A stretch of DNA of 11,084 bases from Ruminococcaceae bacterium UBA7030. GTDB lineage: Bacteria > Bacillota > Clostridia > Oscillospirales > Acutalibacteraceae. The notes beneath the pieces are model-generated. The model saw only the letters and a list, made by a program, of their open reading frames with translations. It was not told where the DNA came from and did not search any database. Shown here one piece after another: positions 6,059 through 11,084 of the stretch; position 1 is the stretch's first letter, and the number at the start of each line of letters is the position of its first letter. Both the position numbers and the translations under genes were made by a program. The stretch lies in assembly GCA_002494125.1 (NCBI GenBank), contig DLBD01000045.1, forward strand, positions 1 through 11,084, in the 5' to 3' direction.

Positions 6059-7576
6059 ATGGCAACAGATGTTAAAAAAGAACAAAAGAAGTTTATGAAG
6101 CCATCTGAAATTGTCACCTTCGGTATAGGACTTTTCGGCGTTGCCCTTCTTACAGGATGGATGCCGGACTATACAATGACATTTTTTGCTGACTTCGCAT
6201 TCAAAGGCAAGGTTGACCCTGACCAGATTGCTAATATCATACCGTACGTTTTCGGCTTTGCCGGATTTGTCGGTGCTGTTATGGAGCTCATAATAGGCGT
6301 GCTTGTCGACAGAACAAGAACGCCTCTTGGTAAGGTTAAGCCTTGGGTTGGATTTGGCGCAGTTCCGCTTGCTATTATATCAATGCTTGTTTTTGTTGCG
6401 CCGAACACAAGCTCTTATACAGTTGCGGTTGTATGGATGTTTGTAATTTATGCGCTTTACACAGCGGTTTCCTGTGCGGTTGAATCACCTGCTAACTGCT
6501 TCGGCGCTCTTTGCTCTCCTAATCCGAGCGAGCGTTCAAGCGCTATATCAATCGCCTCCTTCCTTCGTTCGGTAGGACAGTCAGGCGGACAGGTTGTTAT
6601 CATTGTTGTTCCTGCGATTATGAAGGCTGTAATGGGTAAGCAGCAGTATAAAAACGCAGAGGGACAGGGTATCGACCTTATAATTTCCACTGCAATCTGC
6701 GCTCTTGGTATGGTTTTATTTGTAATGCTTTTCTTTGCAAATAACAAAGAGCGTGTTCCTTACACTAACGAAAAGGTTTCTCTTAAAGATTCTATCAAGC
6801 TTGTATTTACCAATAAGAATCTTCTTATGGTTTCCCTTACAAAGCTTGCAGGCTTTGGCAGAGGTGTTTACGGTACGGTATCACTTTATATCGCAATCTA
6901 CCTTCTCGGTTCAAAGGGCTTAAAGCTTGCCCTTATGCTTCCTATGGGCATCGGTACTGCGGTTGGTACTCTTCTCGTAAACTTTGTACTCAAAAAGTTT
7001 TCAACAAAGAAAACATTTATTATTTTCTGTGTTTACGGTGCATCTGCACTCACTATCCTCTTCTTCGTTTCAAGAGGTATAGGCTTTAACTCGAGTCTTA
7101 TTATTCCGTTCCTTATTCTTAATTTCTTCTGCGGTATTCAGCACGGTAATACAAACGTTACTCCGAATATTATGATTGCAGACTGTATTGACGAAATGGA
7201 ATACAAGACAGGTAAGAGGCAGGAGGGACTTGCATACGCAGGCTATGGTCTTTTCTCAAAGATTGCTTCTGCAGGAACAAAATGGCTTGCTCCGCTTCTT
7301 GTATACACATGGTCGGGATATGAAATATCACAGGATCCGAATATTGCATATGCGGACCAGTCAGACCCTGTACTTACAAAGTTCCTTGCAATTTATACAA
7401 TAATCCCTGCAATTTTCGTTGTTCTTCAGTTTGTACCTATCCTCTTCTACGATATGGTCGGCGAGAAGAAGGAAAGAATCACTGCAGCTCTTATGGAAAA
7501 GAGAGCAGAAGAAGCTGACGATGCAGAGGAAGAGCAAGAATACGACAGCGCTCAAAACGAGCAGGCTGCAGAATAA
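6059..7576 (+). CDS. MFS transporter of the GPH (glycoside-pentoside-hexuronide):cation symporter type
   Basis: A 505-residue polytopic membrane protein, about 12 hydrophobic segments, probably importing a sugar or glycoside with Na+ or H+. Start: ATG at 6059, six bases after GAGGGGG; an in-frame ATG at 6044 overlaps that site and is rejected. The GPH loop after helix 2 is clear: VDRTRTPLGKVKPWV (83-97), with D84, R85, R87, G91, K92 and P95 where the family has D..R...G..R.P. A second family-like stretch, ADCIDEMEYKTGKRQEG, precedes helix 10-11. MelB, the best-known relative, is about 470 residues; the extra length here is a very acidic tail, EEADDAEEEQEYDSAQNEQ. The substrate cannot be told: no glycosidase or sugar-pathway gene is nearby. 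The next gene starts 12 bases on, so the two are co-transcribed. Confidence 0.88.
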   Translation: MATDVKKEQKKFMKPSEIVTFGIGLFGVALLTGWMPDYTMTFFADFAFKGKVDPDQIANIIPYVFGFAGFVGAVMELIIGVLVDRTRTPLGKVKPWVGFGAVPLAIISMLVFVAPNTSSYTVAVVWMFVIYALYTAVSCAVESPANCFGALCSPNPSERSSAISIASFLRSVGQSGGQVVIIVVPAIMKAVMGKQQYKNAEGQGIDLIISTAICALGMVLFVMLFFANNKERVPYTNEKVSLKDSIKLVFTNKNLLMVSLTKLAGFGRGVYGTVSLYIAIYLLGSKGLKLALMLPMGIGTAVGTLLVNFVLKKFSTKKTFIIFCVYGASALTILFFVSRGIGFNSSLIIPFLILNFFCGIQHGNTNVTPNIMIADCIDEMEYKTGKRQEGLAYAGYGLFSKIASAGTKWLAPLLVYTWSGYEISQDPNIAYADQSDPVLTKFLAIYTIIPAIFVVLQFVPILFYDMVGEKKERITAALMEKRAEEADDAEEEQEYDSAQNEQAAE

Positions 7577-7588
7577 GGAGGGATTGTA

Positions 7589-8554
7589 ATGGCTAAGGAT
7601 ATTAAAGAAAAGAAATCCGGTTTTAAGCCCGGAGTATATGCAGGCTTTGCAATTCTCATTGTTGCTGTTGTTTTGGTGGCGCTCACAATATTTGCAGTTT
7701 CGACGAAGTACACAGGCTTTAATGCCGAAAAAACCGCACAGTCTTATGTTGACACAGTTGTGCAAAAGGCTGACGGCTACAACGCTTACAAGCAAACCCT
7801 CGTTTCTAAAAATCAGAAATACGGCGACTTTGTTATAAACGCATATATGAAGCCTTATGTTAATGACGGCGACGATGTTGAGCAAAGAGAATTTGCCGAC
7901 ACGAACGAGGAAGCCTCAGTTAAAACTCCTTTGTACGACACAATGTACGACTATTATAAGGAACTTATCGCAACTTATGGCTGGGACGATTATGACAGCA
8001 TTTATTCAAACTACTTTGCAAGACTTTCTCAGGAAAGAAAGGCTCGCTACGGTGACGAATATATGGATACTGAATTTATGTTCGGTGTATTTGAGTCAAA
8101 TGTTTCAAGGTACGGTATGGAGGTTGCCGGAGCTGAAGAAAAGCTCGGTGCCGATGAAAAGACTGTAGTTCAGGAAAAGGTTACCGGTCTTTATCAAATC
8201 ACTTACGGTGAGGATTATACCTTTACAACAACCGTTACTAATTCAGAGGATGTGAGCGACGTTGACGCTTACAAATCTGAGTACAAGAACAGGGTTTCAG
8301 CGTTTTCAACAAGCGGCGAAGCAAAAGCCGACCAATTCGGTTTGACAGATGACGACAAGGATGCAATGGTTTCTGCATTTGAAAAGCTTGACTGCAGCGA
8401 AGATATCAGCGCTGTTAAGAAGTGCACAGTTGATGTTACACTCGCAGACGGCACAGTGCTTACAAGCATTGAGCTTTATGTTGTTCAGATTGGTAAGAGC
8501 TGGTATGTTGATAACACAAATATCGACACCTCTTCACTTTACTTTGCATTATAA
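7589..8554 (+). CDS. Membrane-anchored extracytoplasmic protein of unknown function, paired with the symporter
   Basis: I do not recognise this 321-residue protein. It has a short basic N-terminus (MAKDIKEKKSGFKPG), one membrane helix at ~16-38 (AGFAILIVAVVLVALTIFAV) with no clear cleavage site, then about 280 mostly hydrophilic residues, by the positive-inside rule outside the cell. That part starts with a helical stretch rich in Y, D and K (YKQTLVSKNQKYGDF, YDTMYDYYKELIATYGWDDY) and ends with a likely beta segment, TVDVTLADGTVLTSIELYVV followed by QIGKSWYVD, reminiscent of the NTF2-like/lipoprotein GKWYID ending. AAGGAGGG lies seven bases before the ATG, and only 12 bases separate it from the symporter stop, so it is co-translated or co-transcribed with it. 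A substrate-presenting or accessory role is possible but unproven. A strong terminator follows. Confidence 0.75.
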   Translation: MAKDIKEKKSGFKPGVYAGFAILIVAVVLVALTIFAVSTKYTGFNAEKTAQSYVDTVVQKADGYNAYKQTLVSKNQKYGDFVINAYMKPYVNDGDDVEQREFADTNEEASVKTPLYDTMYDYYKELIATYGWDDYDSIYSNYFARLSQERKARYGDEYMDTEFMFGVFESNVSRYGMEVAGAEEKLGADEKTVVQEKVTGLYQITYGEDYTFTTTVTNSEDVSDVDAYKSEYKNRVSAFSTSGEAKADQFGLTDDDKDAMVSAFEKLDCSEDISAVKKCTVDVTLADGTVLTSIELYVVQIGKSWYVDNTNIDTSSLYFAL

Positions 8555-8566
8555 AACAGTATAAAA

Positions 8567-8598
8567 AACGCCATTGGAGATTTAACTCCAATGGCGTT
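8567..8598. terminator. Strong bidirectional intrinsic terminator
   Basis: AACGCCATTGGAG (8567-8579) and CTCCAATGGCGTT (8586-8598) form a perfect 13-pair stem with a 6-base loop. On the plus strand ATTTTTATTT follows; on the minus strand the stem is followed by TTTT and more, from the A run at 8563-8568. It closes the symporter pair and the opposing metallophosphoesterase gene, whose stops lie 12 bases either side. Confidence 0.95.
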
Positions 8599-8609
8599 AT
8601 TTTTATTTA

Positions 8610-9848
8610 TTAATGCTCGTACTCCTGCATTGTTACCTCTTCCTTTGGTTCAAGTGACTGGTACTTTTCCTGATAATAGTTTTCAGGTGTATATTCAAAG
8701 GTGCCGTCAGGTTTTACGGTAACTACTGTGCATCCTCTTTGCGAGCCGATTTTTGATATGCCGAAATATGCAAGATAGTCAATAGAATTACTGTATGTCA
8801 TCCTTATTCCCTTATACACAATCGAAAATGTATTTAAGTGGTCATGGCCTACAAATATTCCCTTAGTTGAGCCCTTTTCAAGAACAGCGTCAAAGAAGCC
8901 GTTGTTATACTCAGAACAAAGCACAACTCCATCCTTCTCCCCTGCCTTGCCATAGATATACTGAACGTCGTCCGTATCCTGATAACCGTTATCTCTGTAA
9001 GAATACCACGCTTCCCTCATTTCATAAAGCGGGATATGGAAATACGCAAGCGAGTAAGGGGTGATTCCTGCATTCTCCTTTGTGAGCTCGTCAATCGTGT
9101 TTTTATACCATTCTATCTGGTCGGTATGTATACAGTCATAATCCCACGTAATTGTGCTTATAAGGGATTTTGATGTATAGTCGTTTGAGTCAATCATAAA
9201 GAGGCTTTGCGTAATCTGTCCCAAAGTGTTTTTGACATTTATTACGTAATTTCCGACTCCGTTTATATCCTCAGGTCCTGCCTGGAAAAGACAGTGCGGA
9301 TATGCATCGCTTTCATATATCTCGCCAATCTGCTCTCTTGAATAGTAAGCAAACGCTTCTGTATCGTGGTTACCGAAAACAGGTGCCCAGTATACGCCGA
9401 GTTCTTCCATAAGGTCCGCAAACAGCACAGCGGGAATTTTATTATTCATACTGCCTGACTGAAACGGAATAGGATATGCAATATCGCCGGTTACTGTGAC
9501 AAGGTCCGGCTTCTCCTCCCTTATCATAGCGATAACAGCATTCATTGCCATATTGTCCTTCTTCGGTGAAAGGAAGCCGGCGCCGATATGAACGTCGGTA
9601 ATATTCACTATCTTAAACTCCCTGTCCGTTGTGAAGGTGTAATAGCCGTCATCGTCGATAACAGGAACAAGCTGTTCCTCGTATTCAACAGGAGGTACAT
9701 TGCCGATAAACTCCTCATGTGAGCGCTCAAGCACGATATTGACTATCGCTGCCGAAGCAGTAAGTATTGATATAATAAGAAGAATAATTACAAGCACACG
9801 AAGTATCTTTTTCCCTGCGTGCTTTTTAACCTTTTCCTTTTTTGCCAT
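8610..9848 (-). CDS. Membrane-anchored calcineurin-like metallophosphoesterase
   Basis: A 412-residue protein with a basic N-terminus (MAKKEKVKKHAGKK), one membrane helix at ~16-40, and a binuclear metallophosphoesterase domain from ~78 to ~360. All metal and catalytic motifs are present: ITDVHIG (D85, H87), TGDIA (D122), VFGNHD (N160, H161, D162), YFHIPLYE (H271) and GHDH (H335, H337). The order and the roughly 40-residue spacing between GD and GNHD suit the purple-acid-phosphatase/Dcr2-like branch. The anchor puts the catalytic domain outside the cell, where it would split phosphate esters; the substrate is not known. A charged tail rich in E and Q (ENYYQEKYQSLEPKEEVTM) follows the domain. 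GAGGAG lies at good spacing before the ATG. The start is 10 bases behind the stop of the cation-transporter-like gene, so they form one transcription unit. Confidence 0.9.
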   Translation of the reverse strand: MAKKEKVKKHAGKKILRVLVIILLIISILTASAAIVNIVLERSHEEFIGNVPPVEYEEQLVPVIDDDGYYTFTTDREFKIVNITDVHIGAGFLSPKKDNMAMNAVIAMIREEKPDLVTVTGDIAYPIPFQSGSMNNKIPAVLFADLMEELGVYWAPVFGNHDTEAFAYYSREQIGEIYESDAYPHCLFQAGPEDINGVGNYVINVKNTLGQITQSLFMIDSNDYTSKSLISTITWDYDCIHTDQIEWYKNTIDELTKENAGITPYSLAYFHIPLYEMREAWYSYRDNGYQDTDDVQYIYGKAGEKDGVVLCSEYNNGFFDAVLEKGSTKGIFVGHDHLNTFSIVYKGIRMTYSNSIDYLAYFGISKIGSQRGCTVVTVKPDGTFEYTPENYYQEKYQSLEPKEEVTMQEYEH

Positions 9849-9858
9849 AATAACTCCT

Positions 9859-10461
9859 CTAATCGTTAATTATATATTTCGCCTCGGCAACAATGTTTTT
9901 TACAGCCGAAACGGTAATAATAAGTCCAAGCGCAACCGCAAATATTCCGTCAACGGCAAAGCCCGCTTTTTTCACAACAAAAAATCCCAACAAAGTAAAG
10001 ACGGTTATGCCGCAGTCAAGTACGCAGTCAAGCACAAGAGCAGAAAGCATTTTTGACTTTGCTTTTTTATTGAGGAAATAATAAACAACCGCCATTATTA
10101 TTTTTACAAGCACCGTTATAAGTATCACAGCCGCATATCTGTATGAGTATGAAATCTGAACGGGATACATAACTCTTTGCACTCCGTTATAAATAAAATA
10201 CGCACCCGTAACTGCAACAATGGTACTTACTACAAATGTAAAAAGGCTTTGCGTTCTCATGGCAGGACGTTCTTCAAGCCGTGCGGCAAGAAGGAAGCCG
10301 CAAAACACAACGGCGCAGGAAAACACGTCAAAAAGATTGTTTATTGAATCGCAGTAAATTGAAAGCGAATTTGACCCTATTGCAACATAAAGCTTTGAAA
10401 GGAAAAGAGCAAAGTTTACAACCATTCCGAAAACGGATGCAATAATACCTGCTTTTTTCAT
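9859..10461 (-). CDS. Cation diffusion facilitator-like membrane domain protein lacking the cytoplasmic domain
   Basis: A 200-residue protein with about six membrane helices, resembling the transmembrane part of CDF metal exporters. Helix 2 has SIYCDSINNLFDVFS (34-48), aligning with the CDF S.....D..HN.xD pattern with Asn41 where Zn-type members have His and D45 kept. Helix 5 has LDCVLDCGIT (144-153), with D145 and D149 as the DxxxD pair. The N-D/D-D set is like Mn- or Fe-type members rather than Zn-type. It ends right after helix 6 (DGIFAVALGL...), so the ~80-residue cytoplasmic dimer domain is absent, as is the HPFGHGR-like loop between helices 2 and 3. Start: ATG at 10461 behind GGCGGTGA; an in-frame ATG at 10500 falls in the promoter. 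No frameshift remnant is visible downstream: the phosphatase gene starts 10 bases on. Metal transport is inferred. Confidence 0.75.
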   Translation of the reverse strand: MKKAGIIASVFGMVVNFALFLSKLYVAIGSNSLSIYCDSINNLFDVFSCAVVFCGFLLAARLEERPAMRTQSLFTFVVSTIVAVTGAYFIYNGVQRVMYPVQISYSYRYAAVILITVLVKIIMAVVYYFLNKKAKSKMLSALVLDCVLDCGITVFTLLGFFVVKKAGFAVDGIFAVALGLIITVSAVKNIVAEAKYIIND

Positions 10462-10490
10462 AAATTCACCGCCTGTCCTTTTTCTATTAC

Positions 10491-10519
10491 AGTGTAGCAT
10501 AAAAGAAAGTATAAATCAA
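10491..10519 (-). promoter_or_regulatory. Candidate sigma-A promoter of the CDF-like/phosphoesterase operon
   Basis: On the minus strand TTGATT (10519-10514) and TACACT (10496-10491) are 17 bases apart, with TGC before the -10 giving an extended -10. It lies in the short gap after the ylbJ-like stop, about 30 bases before the CDF-like start codon. Confidence 0.6.
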
Positions 10520-10550
10520 ATAATAAATGGACTAAATAACACACAAAACG

Positions 10551-11084
10551 TCAAATTTTGCAAAGCACATTTCGTTTTGACGAAACATCAAGCACAAGAA
10601 TTACACAGCCTAATACAAGAAGCACAGACACCCCCGGGCTTACGCAATACGCCTTCATAACGCTTTCGCTTTGGCTTAAAAACACTTGTGAGTCAAGCGG
10701 AAAGATGAATAAAATAAACCTTGTGACAAAATACGAAAGCACTGCGCAAAAAAGCCGTGAAAGAAAAAATTCGTAATACGGCATATGTATTTTTTTGAGC
10801 ACTGACAAAAGCTGGAGGTGTATACAAAAACCGCCAAAGGCAAGATAAGCGGAAATCATTGGTAGTGAAAAAACCTCTTGTGAGCATATACCGGAAGTGA
10901 TTTCTGCTATCGGCAACAGATACTTTGGAAGGCACGCAAGACTATTAAATGCAGAAAAAAGAACAATATAAGCCGTTATGTTAATAACACTTTTTATTGA
11001 ATCATTTACGGCGCTGACAAGGGCGTCGCCAACGCTTAAGCTTTCGCGAAAAGTATAAAAAGATTTTTCACAGCCGCGAGAGAA
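10551..11084 (-). CDS. ylbJ: YlbJ-like sporulation integral membrane protein, C-terminal part (5' end outside window)
   Basis: The frame is open from the window edge (11084) to its stop, giving 177 residues; YlbJ is usually about 400, so the N-terminal half or more is missing. The fragment reads VGDALVSAVNDSIKSVINI, then ITAYIVLFSAF, LPIAEITSGIC, LPMISAYLAFGGFCIHLQLL and a series of hydrophobic helices. The order gate-like AV..S...I.....F, then E.T.G, then FGG..VH.Q resembles the second nucleoside-recognition/gate domain of YlbJ. In Bacillus YlbJ is a sporulation membrane protein made in the mother cell and needed for heat-resistant spores. A TTG within the frame at 10916 is not a real start, since the similarity runs through it. 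Family assignment is by motif only; a related gate-domain protein such as SpmA/SpmB is possible but less likely. Confidence 0.7.
   Translation of the reverse strand, partial: FSRGCEKSFYTFRESLSVGDALVSAVNDSIKSVINITAYIVLFSAFNSLACLPKYLLPIAEITSGICSQEVFSLPMISAYLAFGGFCIHLQLLSVLKKIHMPYYEFFLSRLFCAVLSYFVTRFILFIFPLDSQVFLSQSESVMKAYCVSPGVSVLLVLGCVILVLDVSSKRNVLCKI

Noticed and set aside
7361..7885. 174-codon minus-strand open frame under the symporter end and the following gene
   Set aside because: It lies antisense across two well-supported genes and their junction, with no ribosome binding site or recognisable domain.
9700..10056. 118-codon plus-strand open frame across the phosphoesterase and CDF-like genes
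   Set aside because: It is antisense to two genes with clear motifs; its composition reflects their membrane helices read in reverse.
10551..10916. A 121-residue protein starting at the TTG at 10916
   Set aside because: The frame stays open to the window edge and the YlbJ-like pattern continues upstream of it, so this is an internal codon of a longer gene.

Overview
This window looks like chromosome from a low-to-moderate GC, Gram-positive, spore-forming member of the Clostridia (Bacillota), probably a gut Ruminococcaceae/Oscillospirales-type organism. The grounds are strong AGGAGG-type ribosome binding sites before nearly every gene, sigma-A promoters with clear TATAAT boxes, a partial ylbJ-like sporulation gene, secreted proteins with GW/WYY wall-binding repeats, and a DUF1275 (YoaK-like) membrane protein. 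Assignment below class is a guess.

Layout. 2-1396 (+): C-terminal two thirds of the DNA helicase recG, cut by the window edge, ending in a hairpin shared with the converging VWA gene. 1425-2060 (-): cytoplasmic von Willebrand factor A protein with an intact MIDAS. 2161-4580 (-): a cobalamin riboswitch followed by two genes, first a secreted DUF4430 protein, then a secreted alpha/alpha-toroid protein carrying eight C-terminal wall-binding repeats. 4604-5143 (-): hpt, purine salvage. 5150-5274: divergent promoters. 5275-5988 (+): DUF1275 membrane protein. 6059-8554 (+): a two-gene unit of a GPH-type sugar/cation symporter and a membrane-anchored protein of unknown function, closed by a strong bidirectional terminator. 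8610-10461 (-): a two-gene unit of a membrane-only cation-diffusion-facilitator-like protein and a membrane-anchored metallophosphoesterase. 10551-11084 (-): C-terminal part of a YlbJ-like sporulation membrane protein, cut by the window edge.

The most interesting part is the riboswitch operon. Animal intrinsic factor and transcobalamin hold cobalamin between an alpha6/alpha6 toroid domain and a small beta domain. The same two kinds of domain appear here as two separate secreted proteins, adjacent, co-transcribed, and controlled by a cobalamin riboswitch. The toroid protein is tethered to the cell wall by its repeats. I infer a split, surface-anchored corrinoid-capture system in a Gram-positive cell that hands its ligand to a transporter encoded elsewhere; no B12 transporter gene is in the window. 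The riboswitch output is also notable: a U7-tailed intrinsic terminator ends directly at the start codon and carries the ribosome binding site in its 3' arm, so one hairpin could block both transcription and translation.
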